Below, piece after piece: positions 28,885-40,996 of a DNA stretch of 64,000 bases. Position 1 is the first letter of the stretch. Each line of letters starts with the position of its first letter. Source of the stretch: Acetatifactor sp. (GTDB taxonomy: Bacteria; Bacillota; Clostridia; Lachnospirales; Lachnospiraceae). A program made the position numbers and the translations under genes. Below the pieces are notes generated by a model. The model did no database searches. It saw only the letters and a list, made by a program, of their open reading frames with translations, and was not told where the DNA came from. The stretch is from contig JAEEVF010000003.1 of NCBI GenBank assembly GCA_016290775.1, positions 62,001 through 126,000 of the forward strand. Direction: 5' to 3'.

Positions 28885-30006
28885 CTACTCCCACAGGCCG
28901 GCCGTCTTCTTCAATCTCTCCGTCAGGTCTTTGAATTCTTTGTCCTCTCTTATGAAATCAAAACGATCAAGCTTCATTTCTTCCAAAAGACGTGCGGTCG
29001 CATTGTTTTCATCGCTTGTCATAAAGGATCCATAAACATCGCCCCGAAGGACCAACGAAACATGCTCTTTCTCCTCATCATGCTGAAGAAATGCTTCCGC
29101 ATGATCCGCTGCCGCCTCTAGGTGCATCATCGTTTTTTCCTTATCCTTTACGTGGCGACCCAAAATACGCGCAATATGAACGTGCGCTCGCATCAGGACT
29201 TCATGAAAGAAACCAAAATCCTTCTCCTCAAACAGAATGTCAAGAATGTCTATGATCTTTTGCGCCAGGGCAGCCTCTTCCATGGCGTTGTAAGCATAGG
29301 TTCCGTCATCGAACCGCATGTTGAGGGTGTCAAGTAACACACAGAGAGATTGGAGCAGCATGAAGAATTCATACTGTTTACTCTCGTACCTGACGCGGTC
29401 CTTTTGGACCGAGGCAAGCAGCGACTCCTTGCAAACAGCCATAGGCGGCATCCGTTGCGCGATCTCGATGGCTTTCTCATTTTCACCCAGATCTCGATAG
29501 GAATAACACAGTATCTGGTTTGCGCTCGCACGCGTCTGCTCATCCTTACAACCCTCTAGGATCTTCTGACCGTATTCCATGCATTTACGCAGATACTTCT
29601 CCTGCTTCTTTTTCTCCTCTTCAGTATCATTGTCCACGGAAAGGTTATAATACAAAAACATCAGTGCTTCCATAAGTTCATAGCTGTTGGGGAATCGTTT
29701 GAGCCCCTCCAGGAGTACTTTCTCAGCCTTCACCTTATGTGCACGGCTCATAAGCAGATGCGCCTCATCGCTGATTCTTTTGATTTCCTCCTCATCCTTT
29801 TCGTGATCGATCCCCAAAAGTTCATCCGATGAGACGTTAAATACATGACAGAGAACGGGAATTGCCGAAATGTCCGGCAAGGTCTTGCCATTCTCCCACT
29901 GGGATATGGCCGAAACGGAGACATTCAGCTGCTCCGCCAACTGCTCCTGTGTAATGTCCGCACTCCTTCGTAGTTTCGCAATATTATTTCCAAGATTTTT
30001 TAACAT
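28885..30006 (-). CDS. XRE-family regulator with helical repeat domain
   Basis: The 373-residue protein starts with a helix-turn-helix of Cro/CI type (LGNNIAKLRRSADITQEQLA, then VSVSAISQWENGKTLPD). A linker with SSDELLGIDHE follows. About 290 residues of TPR-like helical hairpins come next (for example KAEKVLLEGLKRFPNSYELMEALMFLYY). Such proteins often sense a peptide or stress ligand through the helical repeat domain. No cognate peptide gene is seen next to it. The ATG follows GAG with a longer GGGAGG a few bases further. It lies head-to-tail with the PD-(D/E)XK-like gene, with a 13-bp hairpin between them. Confidence 0.87.
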   Translation of the reverse strand: MLKNLGNNIAKLRRSADITQEQLAEQLNVSVSAISQWENGKTLPDISAIPVLCHVFNVSSDELLGIDHEKDEEEIKRISDEAHLLMSRAHKVKAEKVLLEGLKRFPNSYELMEALMFLYYNLSVDNDTEEEKKKQEKYLRKCMEYGQKILEGCKDEQTRASANQILCYSYRDLGENEKAIEIAQRMPPMAVCKESLLASVQKDRVRYESKQYEFFMLLQSLCVLLDTLNMRFDDGTYAYNAMEEAALAQKIIDILDILFEEKDFGFFHEVLMRAHVHIARILGRHVKDKEKTMMHLEAAADHAEAFLQHDEEKEHVSLVLRGDVYGSFMTSDENNATARLLEEMKLDRFDFIREDKEFKDLTERLKKTAGLWE

Positions 30007-30090
30007 ATTCTCGTTGATCCTCCCATTTCATTTTTGAATTGTTCGGCGCCTTATAAATAATATACGCCATTCTCTCCCAAATGAAAAGTG

Positions 30091-30121
30091 AGCAGTACTT
30101 AAGAGCATCTTAAGTACTGCT
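30091..30121. repeat. Perfect 13-bp inverted repeat between the XRE and nuclease-like genes
   Basis: AGCAGTACTTAAG (30091-30103) pairs exactly with 30109-30121 around a 5-base loop. There is no long T-run on either strand, so it could be a weak terminator of the upstream gene or an operator about 85 bp before the XRE gene. Confidence 0.75.
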
Positions 30122-30213
30122 TAAAATTTAAAGTTTGGCTTTTGTGTCTTCACTGCTGATCATTCTTGGTTGGACTGGATTCTGGGCTTACCCGGACTTA
30201 CTTAGACTTACGC

Positions 30214-30984
30214 TTATATGAGGAATTCTTGTATATAATCCGCTATGATCCTCGTATTTAATGGCCGATAAACACTTTCATGAAGTAGCAAAATGTCCCT
30301 GCCGATGAGCAATCCATTTCGTTCATAGGCATCCAATTTCATGAGCACGTTATTATAGTAACAAGAATTGTCCATCATGCCAAGATGCTCTATGTACTTT
30401 ACTTCTCCCGTCGTGATGTTCATGACCGTAAAATCCGGATGAAACTCCTTCATCTGGCCATCAACCCGCAGCAGCAACGGCCTCTCGTAATGATAGGGGA
30501 TTCCATGCCTGTCCAGCTCATCCGCTATGATCTTCTCCGACTTCGACCGCACCCGCTCCCCCCGATGCGTATAGTATTCCGTCTTGTCATTCTCCGCAAA
30601 TCCCATCCTCTCGTAAGTCACGTTTCTGAACTCCCGGATCCTCTTTTCAACCGGCACAACATCCGGCTCAAAAAGGACTTGCTTCCCCTCGTGCATGTGG
30701 GTATAGGCCTCGTTCAAATGCTCAAGAGAATTTAGCGCTTCCTCTAGATGTCTAATAGCTTTCTCCAAAAGCGGATTCAGTTTCTCTCGGTATTCCTGCA
30801 AAGCAAGCATCTGAATTCTTTTTTCGTTCTTTTTCTTGCTTACATATTCCTTTCCAACATAATACTGATAATATCCCCTGACTTTTCTGCAATATAACAT
30901 CTCTGAAGATTTGTTTTGCGCAGTCGAGATGGACTTCTTGATGCTTTCGAGTTTTTGTAACTCGCGGCATATCGCTTTATTCAT
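30214..30984 (-). CDS. PD-(D/E)XK nuclease-like protein of unknown role
   Basis: The ATG at 30984 follows GAGGGGG; the product has 256 residues. The N-terminal half is helical and basic (residues 1-125, coiled-coil prone, KKKNEKRIQMLALQEYREKL). The C-terminal half has the layout of a restriction-endonuclease-like fold: SKSEKIIADELDRHGIPYHY, then HPDFTVMN and KYIEHLGMMD. In the last motif the usual catalytic E-x-K reads E-H-L, so activity may be altered or use a variant motif. Relatives are seen as lone genes in Firmicutes and are not well characterised. The phased GCAAC/GTTGC array lies directly upstream of its start. No restriction, methylase or recombinase partner is adjacent. Confidence 0.65.
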   Translation of the reverse strand: MNKAICRELQKLESIKKSISTAQNKSSEMLYCRKVRGYYQYYVGKEYVSKKKNEKRIQMLALQEYREKLNPLLEKAIRHLEEALNSLEHLNEAYTHMHEGKQVLFEPDVVPVEKRIREFRNVTYERMGFAENDKTEYYTHRGERVRSKSEKIIADELDRHGIPYHYERPLLLRVDGQMKEFHPDFTVMNITTGEVKYIEHLGMMDNSCYYNNVLMKLDAYERNGLLIGRDILLLHESVYRPLNTRIIADYIQEFLI

Positions 30985-31012
30985 GAATTCATACCCCCTC
31001 AAAATTCTTTAT

Positions 31013-31296
31013 GCAACAAATGATTTCACTCCAATCCCTTATGTTGCCTTATACATCCCTATAGGGAATCAAAAACAACATAAACCCAGCCCATCTAGCT
31101 TCATGTTGCTTTCTAGGCAATCTTCATAAGCCTAAAGCAACATGAGTCCGCTGTCGTCGCAAATATGTTGCTTATCTTCTATTAAAGCAAGCAAAAGAGC
31201 AACATATCCGTCCATGTTTCGTCTTCTTTGTTGCCTTCATGGTATTAGAGTTCAAAAAAGGCAACATATTTGCGATGCAGAAACTCTATTTGTTGC
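31013..31296. repeat. Phased array of ten alternating GCAAC/GTTGC motifs, ~31-bp spacing
   Basis: Core motif centres fall at 31015, 31045, 31077 (degenerate ACAAC), 31107, 31139, 31169, 31201, 31232, 31263 and 31294. Spacings are 30, 32, 30, 32, 30, 32, 31, 31 and 31. Orientation alternates at each step. Neighbouring copies extend into longer inverted repeats, for example TCATGTTGCTTT (31101-31112) with 31134-31145, ATATGTTGCT (31163-31172) with 31198-31207, TGTTGCCTT (31229-31237) with 31258-31266, and TTATGTTG (31039-31046) with 31076-31083. A 14-bp long-range pair joins 31158-31171 and 31261-31274. The sequence between motifs is not conserved, which rules out a standard CRISPR. The region holds no gene. 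Confidence 0.85.
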
Positions 31297-31510
31297 TTTT
31301 TATCACAAAATGGGAAATTGGAATGAATAATTCTGATATGATTGTTTGAAAATAGACTTTTCAATGGTGAAATAAGCTTATCACATAGGGAAATGGATTG
31401 CAAGGGATTTCGCTTGCTTCTTTGAAAAGCATTCATTTTCTCCCCCGTGAAGCGAATTCGAAATTGCGCAGCAATTTCTCATGTTCGCGGCATTCGCCGC
31501 AAACATTTTC
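31297..31510. other. AT-rich intergenic stretch with minor hairpins, no gene
   Basis: No coding frame with a ribosome binding site is seen. There is a GAAATTGC/GCAATTTC hairpin (31460-31478) and a GCGGC/GCCGC hairpin (about 31487-31500), both just beyond the tuf terminator. Confidence 0.6.
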
Positions 31511-31568
31511 GCGCAATAAAAAGCACCCAGTTGCAAGCAAGCTTGCACTGGGCACTTTATTATTGCGC
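31511..31568 (-). terminator. Terminator of tuf
   Basis: A long hairpin with outer arms GCGCAATAA (31511-31519) and TTATTGCGC (31560-31568) has inner arms GCACCCAGTTGCAAG and CTTGCACTGGGCAC. The minus strand has TTTTT after the inner stem. It lies about 50 bp past the tuf stop; a perfect 12-bp palindrome GCGACTAGTCGC (31589-31600) lies between. Confidence 0.8.
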
Positions 31569-31615
31569 TTATTCGCTTCTCATTACTCGCGACTAGTCGC
31601 TTTCATTACTCGCAT

Positions 31616-32803
31616 TTACTCGATGATGGTAGCAACACGTCCGGAACCAACGGTACGGCCACCCTCACGGATAGCGAAGGTAAGACCCTGCTCCATAGCG
31701 ATGGGATGGATCAGCTCGATGGTCATCTCAACGTTATCACCAGGCATGCACATCTCAACACCTGCAGGCAGGTTGCAAACGCCGGTAACGTCGGTAGTTC
31801 TGAAGTAGAACTGAGGACGATAGTTGTTGAAGAAAGGAGTATGACGGCCACCCTCATCCTTGGTAAGAACGTACACCTGAGCGGTGAACTTCTTGTGGCA
31901 CTTTACGCTACCGGGCTTAGCCAGCACCTGGCCACGCTCGATCTCAGTTCTCTGAACGCCACGAAGCAGAGCGCCGATGTTATCACCAGCCATAGCCTCG
32001 TCAAGCATCTTACGGAACATCTCGATACCGGTAACAACGGTCTTCTTGGTCTCTTCCTTGATACCAACGATTTCAACTTCCTCATTGAGGTGAAGGGTAC
32101 CACGCTCTACACGGCCGGTAGCAACGGTACCACGACCGGTAATGGTGAATACGTCCTCGACAGGCATAAGGAAAGGCTTGTCGGTGTCACGCTGAGGATC
32201 AGGAATGTAGGAATCAACGGTGTCCATAAGCTCCATGATCTTGTCGCCCCACTCGCTGGAGGGATCTTCAAGAGCCTTCAGAGCGGAACCCTTGATGATA
32301 GGGCAATCGGTGAAGTCGTACTCTTCAAGCTGCTCGGTGATCTCCATCTCAACGAGCTCAAGAAGCTCGGGATCGTCAACCATGTCGCACTTGTTCATGA
32401 ATACTACGATGTAAGGCACGCCTACCTGACGGGAAAGAAGGATGTGCTCCTTGGTCTGTGCCATAACGCCATCGGTAGCTGCTACAACGAGGATAGCACC
32501 GTCCATCTGAGCTGCACCAGTGATCATGTTCTTTACATAGTCAGCGTGGCCAGGGCAGTCAACGTGTGCATAGTGTCTCTTCTCGGTCTGATACTCAACG
32601 TGAGCGGTAGAAATGGTGATACCACGCTCTCTCTCTTCAGGAGCCTTATCGATGTTCTCGAAGTCTACCTTCTCATTTCCAGGAACTCTCTCAGCAAGAA
32701 CCTTGGTGATTGCTGCAGTCAGAGTGGTTTTACCATGGTCAACGTGGCCGATGGTACCAATGTTACAATGGGCTTTGGTTCTTTCAAATTTAGCTTTTGC
32801 CAT
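31616..32803 (-). CDS. tuf: Elongation factor Tu
   Basis: The 395-residue product has the complete EF-Tu sequence: GTP-binding P-loop GHVDHGKTT, switch region [23 protein letters not shown] and SALKA. Domains 2 and 3 follow, ending SGRVATIIE. It delivers aminoacyl-tRNA to the ribosome. It is the last gene of the str operon, separated from fusA by about 190 bp that include a perfect 10-bp hairpin (32839-32867). A downstream terminator closes the unit. Confidence 0.98.
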   Translation of the reverse strand: MAKAKFERTKAHCNIGTIGHVDHGKTTLTAAITKVLAERVPGNEKVDFENIDKAPEERERGITISTAHVEYQTEKRHYAHVDCPGHADYVKNMITGAAQMDGAILVVAATDGVMAQTKEHILLSRQVGVPYIVVFMNKCDMVDDPELLELVEMEITEQLEEYDFTDCPIIKGSALKALEDPSSEWGDKIMELMDTVDSYIPDPQRDTDKPFLMPVEDVFTITGRGTVATGRVERGTLHLNEEVEIVGIKEETKKTVVTGIEMFRKMLDEAMAGDNIGALLRGVQRTEIERGQVLAKPGSVKCHKKFTAQVYVLTKDEGGRHTPFFNNYRPQFYFRTTDVTGVCNLPAGVEMCMPGDNVEMTIELIHPIAMEQGLTFAIREGGRTVGSGRVATIIE

Positions 32804-32838
32804 TACTTGAATCCTCCTTAAACGAATCTGTTTTTACT

Positions 32839-32867
32839 CGCCGAAGTGGTTATCCCGCACTTCGGCG
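32839..32867. other. Hairpin in the fusA-tuf spacer
   Basis: CGCCGAAGTG (32839-32848) and CACTTCGGCG (32858-32867) form a perfect 10-bp stem 35 bp upstream of tuf. A second hairpin (CTCCGGA...TCCGGAG, about 32950-32977) follows fusA. Neither has a T-run on the minus strand, so mRNA processing or stability is more likely than termination. Confidence 0.6.
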
Positions 32868-32991
32868 TGATTTACTCGGCTATCCCTAATTATATAAAAC
32901 TTGGGATGTTTTTTCAAGAAAAACTTTTGAAAGTTGCATATTTCTTGTCTCCGGAAGGCTTTTGCCCTCCGGAGTACTTGATTTTACGGTA

Positions 32992-35151
32992 TTACTTCTT
33001 TGCAGCGAGAACCTTTTCCTGTACGTTCTTGGGAACGGGCTCATACTTTTCGAAGAACATGGAGTAGTTACCACGACCCTGGGTTCTGGAACGCAGGTCG
33101 GTGGAATAACCGAACATCTCAGCAAGGGGAACGAATGCACGTACCATCTTACCGCCGCCGATGTCATCCATGCCTTCCACACGGCCACGACGAGAGTTCA
33201 GGTCGCCGATCACGTCGCCCATGTACTCTTCAGGCATGGTCACTTCCACCTTCATGATGGGCTCAAGCAACACGGGAGCTGCCTTCTGCATTGCTTCCTT
33301 GAATGCCATGGAACCTGCAATGTGGAATGCCATCTCGGAGGAGTCAACCTCGTGGTAGGAACCGTCGTAAACGTTTGCATGAACGCCCAGTACGGGGAAT
33401 CCGCCAAGGATACCGGCTCCTGCTGCCTCCAGAATACCTTCGCCGACTGCGGGAATATATTCCTTCGGGATCGCACCGCCGACAACGGTGGACTCAAACA
33501 GCAACGTAGGAGGCTCGTTGATCAGGATGTTGGCCTTAGGATCAAATTCGAACTTGGTGCAGTTAGCTTCCATGGGCTCGAACTTAACCTTACAATGACC
33601 GTACTGACCACGACCACCGGACTGCTTTGCGTACTTGGAATCAACTTCAACTGCCTTGGTGAATGCTTCCTTGTAAGCAACCTGAGGTGCGCCTACGTTT
33701 GCTTCCACCTTGAACTCACGAAGCAGACGGTCAACGATGATCTCCAGATGGAGCTCACCCATACCAGCGATGATGGTCTGACCGGTCTCGGTGTTGGTGT
33801 GTGCACGGAAGGTAGGATCTTCCTCAGCAAGCTTTGCAAGTGCCTCACCCATCTTGCCCTGACCAGCCTTGGTCTTAGGCTCGATGGCGAGCTCGATAAC
33901 GGGCTCAGGGAATTCCATGGACTCGAGGATCACGGGATGCTGCTCGTCGCAGATGGTATCACCGGTAACGGTGAACTTAAATCCAACTGCAGCGGCGATG
34001 TCGCCGGAGTAAACCTTATCCAGCTCTGCACGCTTGTTTGCATGCATCTGCAGAAGACGGCCTACGCGCTCCTTCTTATCCTTGGAAGAATTGTATACGT
34101 AGGAACCGCTGTTGATGGTTCCGGAATATACGCGGAAGTAAGCAAGCTTACCTACGAAAGGATCGCTCATGATCTTGAATGCCAATGCGGAGAAAGGCTC
34201 GTCATCGGAAGAATGTCTTACAACCTCGTTGCCCTCCATGTCAGTTCCCTTGATGGGGGGGATGTCAAGAGGCGAAGGCATATACTCGATGATCGCATCA
34301 AGAAGCTTCTGAACGCCTTTGTTACGATATGCGGTACCGCAGCATACGGGCACTGCCGTACACTCACAGGTACCCTTTCTCAGAGCGGCCTTGAGCTGCT
34401 CCGTGGTGGGCTCTTCGCCCTCAAGGTACATCATGGTCAAGTCGTCATCAAGTTCGCAGATCTTCTCGATCAGCTCCTGATGATACAGCTCTGCCTCGTC
34501 AGCCATGTCTCCAAGATCGTCGGTAACGGTGATGTCATCACCCTTCTCGTCGTTGTAGATATAAGCCTTCATCTCGAACAGGTCGATGATTCCCTTGAAT
34601 TCATCTTCCTTGCCGATGGGGAGCTGCAGAACGATGGCGTTCTTGCCAAGTCTGTTTTTGATCTGCTCTACGCAGCCATAGAAGTTTGCACCCAGGATGT
34701 CCATTTTGTTGATGAACGCCATACGAGGAACGTTGTAGGTGTCAGCCTGACGCCATACGTTCTCGGACTGGGGCTCAACGCCACCCTTTGCGCAGAACAC
34801 GCCAACGGCGCCGTCCAGCACTCTCAGGGAACGCTCAACCTCTACGGTGAAGTCTACGTGACCAGGGGTATCAATGATATTAATACGATGCTCCAGAGCA
34901 CCCTCCATGGGCTTGGTCTCTTTCTCAAGAGTCCAGTGGCAGGTGGTAGCTGCGGAAGTGATGGTGATACCTCTTTCCTTCTCCTGCTCCATCCAGTCCA
35001 TGGTGGCAGTACCTTCATGGGTGTCACCGATCTTGTAGTTAATACCGGTATAATACAAGATACGCTCGGTCGTTGTCGTCTTACCAGCATCGATATGAGC
35101 CATGATACCAATATTTCTGGTTCTCTCTAATGGATATTCTCTTCCAGCCAT
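32992..35151 (-). CDS. fusA: Elongation factor G
   Basis: The 719-residue translocase GTPase has P-loop [45 protein letters not shown] and the five-domain layout ending in [20 protein letters not shown]. It moves tRNA and mRNA through the ribosome. It lies 27 bp downstream of rpsG in the str operon. Length and motifs are normal. Confidence 0.98.
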   Translation of the reverse strand: MAGREYPLERTRNIGIMAHIDAGKTTTTERILYYTGINYKIGDTHEGTATMDWMEQEKERGITITSAATTCHWTLEKETKPMEGALEHRINIIDTPGHVDFTVEVERSLRVLDGAVGVFCAKGGVEPQSENVWRQADTYNVPRMAFINKMDILGANFYGCVEQIKNRLGKNAIVLQLPIGKEDEFKGIIDLFEMKAYIYNDEKGDDITVTDDLGDMADEAELYHQELIEKICELDDDLTMMYLEGEEPTTEQLKAALRKGTCECTAVPVCCGTAYRNKGVQKLLDAIIEYMPSPLDIPPIKGTDMEGNEVVRHSSDDEPFSALAFKIMSDPFVGKLAYFRVYSGTINSGSYVYNSSKDKKERVGRLLQMHANKRAELDKVYSGDIAAAVGFKFTVTGDTICDEQHPVILESMEFPEPVIELAIEPKTKAGQGKMGEALAKLAEEDPTFRAHTNTETGQTIIAGMGELHLEIIVDRLLREFKVEANVGAPQVAYKEAFTKAVEVDSKYAKQSGGRGQYGHCKVKFEPMEANCTKFEFDPKANILINEPPTLLFESTVVGGAIPKEYIPAVGEGILEAAGAGILGGFPVLGVHANVYDGSYHEVDSSEMAFHIAGSMAFKEAMQKAAPVLLEPIMKVEVTMPEEYMGDVIGDLNSRRGRVEGMDDIGGGKMVRAFVPLAEMFGYSTDLRSRTQGRGNYSMFFEKYEPVPKNVQEKVLAAKK

Positions 35152-35178
35152 TGATTTCCTCCGTTCGTCCTGGTAATA

Positions 35179-35673
<495 letters not shown>

Positions 35674-35827
35674 TCAATTCGTTAATTCAACGGTACTCAC
35701 ATGTGTTTCCCCAAGTGTTCGTGCTGTATGTCTGTATCACAGAATTCCAACACAACTTAGTTACGTTTTTGTGGTCCCGGAGCGTACGTTACGCTCCCAT
35801 TTTGTAAGCTAAGCTTACCTTTTCGCC

Positions 35828-36250
35828 TTATTTCTTGGCAGCCTTGGGTCTCTTAGCGCCGTACTTGGAACGAGCCTGCTTGCGGTTTGCAACGCCTGCA
35901 GTATCCAAGGTACCACGGATGATGTGATATCTGGTACCGGGCAGGTCCTTTACTCTGCCGCCGCGGATCAGAACCACGCTATGCTCCTGAAGGTTGTGGC
36001 CTTCACCGGGGATATAGCTGGTCACTTCAATTCCGTTAGAAAGACGAACTCTGGCAATTTTTCTAAGCGCAGAGTTAGGCTTCTTAGGGGTCGTCGTCTT
36101 AACTGCGGTACATACGCCACGCTTCTGAGGAGCGGATACGTCGGTAGCCTTCTTGTGAAGAGAGTTGTAACCCTTCTGAAGTGCAGGTGCAGTCGACTTC
36201 TTTACGGAAGTCTCACGTCCCTTTCTAACTAACTGGTTAAATGTTGGCAT
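35828..36250 (-). CDS. rpsL: 30S ribosomal protein S12
   Basis: The 140-residue protein has the S12 signature [20 protein letters not shown] with lysine at the classical streptomycin-resistance position, so it reads as wild type, and [16 protein letters not shown]. It is first in the str operon (rpsL-rpsG-fusA-tuf) with a consensus promoter about 100 bp upstream. Confidence 0.97.
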   Translation of the reverse strand: MPTFNQLVRKGRETSVKKSTAPALQKGYNSLHKKATDVSAPQKRGVCTAVKTTTPKKPNSALRKIARVRLSNGIEVTSYIPGEGHNLQEHSVVLIRGGRVKDLPGTRYHIIRGTLDTAGVANRKQARSKYGAKRPKAAKK

Positions 36251-36347
36251 TCTGTTTCACCTCTTTCTTTTTCATATTTTTTACATAGCTGTAACCCCAT
36301 CAAAACCCTGCCTATCAATCAGGGCTCCTTTGGGGGCACACTCAAAT

Positions 36348-36376
36348 AGTATAAATGTTTCGAAATCCATTGTCAA
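36348..36376 (-). promoter_or_regulatory. Consensus promoter of the str operon
   Basis: Minus strand TTGACA, 17-bp spacer, TATACT, just downstream of rfbD. The leader before rpsL contains a CCCTG/CAGGG hairpin followed by TTTT, a possible attenuator. Confidence 0.8.
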
Positions 36377-36383
36377 CAACATT

Positions 36384-37226
36384 TTAAAGGATTTCCTTCA
36401 AATAACGCTCCAAAGCGTCCTCCCAGGCAGGCAAACGCTCGAAACCGTTCTCGGTGAGCTTCTCCTTGCTCAGGCGGCTGTTTGCGGGGCGATATGCCTT
36501 CGCGCCATATTCCGCCGTCGTCACGGGCTTTACCGTCACGTTCTTTCCGGCCTTTTCAAATATGGCCTTTGCGAACTCATACCAGGAGCAGAACCCCTCG
36601 TTCGTCGCATGGTAGATGCCATATTTGTCCGTCTGGATCATGTCCACGAGGAGTCTTGCCAGATCGTAGGTATATGTCGGCGAGCCGTATTGATCGGCAA
36701 CCACCGTGAGCGAATCATGGGTCTCGGCCAGGCGGAGCATCGTCTTTACGAAGTTCTTTCCGTTCTTGCCAAATGCCCACGCGATGCGGACGATGAAGAA
36801 TTCATCGAGCTCTTCCCGTACGGCAACCTCGCCCTCGTACTTGGTCTGACCGTAAACGGTCTTGGGGCCGACGGGATCGCCCGGCTCCCAGGGCTTTTCG
36901 CCTTCGCCGTTGAACACGTAATCCGTGCTGATCTGGATCATCTTGATCCCAAGCTTTTTGCAGGTTCTCGCGATGTTGCGCGGTCCGTCGGCATTGACCT
37001 TGCGGCAGATCGCCTCGTTGTCCTCCGCGGCGTCCACGGCAGTATATGCCGCGCAGTGGATCACCGCGTCAGGGTTCGCCTCGGTGATGACCTTGTCAAC
37101 GCTTGCCGCGTCGGTAATGTCCATCTCCTCGATGTCCACGCCGATCGCCGTAAGCCCGCGCTTTTCAAGCTCGCGCACGACGTCATAGCCCAGCTGGCCC
37201 TTCACTCCGGTAACAAAGACTTTCAT
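36384..37226 (-). CDS. rfbD: dTDP-4-dehydrorhamnose reductase
   Basis: The 280-residue short-chain reductase has the nucleotide-binding start MKVFVTGVKGQLGYDVVREL, DITDAASVDKVI, the catalytic YGQTKYEGE and HATNEGFCSWYEFAKAIFE. This is the full RfbD/RmlD pattern. It reduces dTDP-4-keto-rhamnose to dTDP-L-rhamnose for cell-wall polysaccharides. No other rml gene is adjacent. It sits between rpoC and rpsL, a place usually occupied by an L7Ae-type ribosomal gene or nothing, so this is an insertion into a conserved region. Confidence 0.92.
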   Translation of the reverse strand: MKVFVTGVKGQLGYDVVRELEKRGLTAIGVDIEEMDITDAASVDKVITEANPDAVIHCAAYTAVDAAEDNEAICRKVNADGPRNIARTCKKLGIKMIQISTDYVFNGEGEKPWEPGDPVGPKTVYGQTKYEGEVAVREELDEFFIVRIAWAFGKNGKNFVKTMLRLAETHDSLTVVADQYGSPTYTYDLARLLVDMIQTDKYGIYHATNEGFCSWYEFAKAIFEKAGKNVTVKPVTTAEYGAKAYRPANSRLSKEKLTENGFERLPAWEDALERYLKEIL

Positions 37227-37301
37227 GTTTTCTCCTTATAACGAGCGGCCGCCTTTTGGGGCGACCGCTTCGAAGTTGTTATGATAACTAGTGATTTGAG
37301 T

Positions 37302-40961
<3,660 letters not shown>

Positions 40962-40996
40962 TCCCTTTCTGCTAATCTGCTTTCATGGTTCTTCGA

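Noticed and set aside
31013..31296. CRISPR array or integron attC cluster
   Set aside because: Spacing is regular, but the shared part is only 5-10 bp, orientation alternates and no cas or integrase gene is nearby; attC core GTTRRRY is not matched.
32962..35130. 722-residue plus-strand open frame opposite fusA
   Set aside because: It is the antisense of a highly conserved gene with biased codon use; such shadows also cover carB, phosphoketolase and 5'-nucleotidase.
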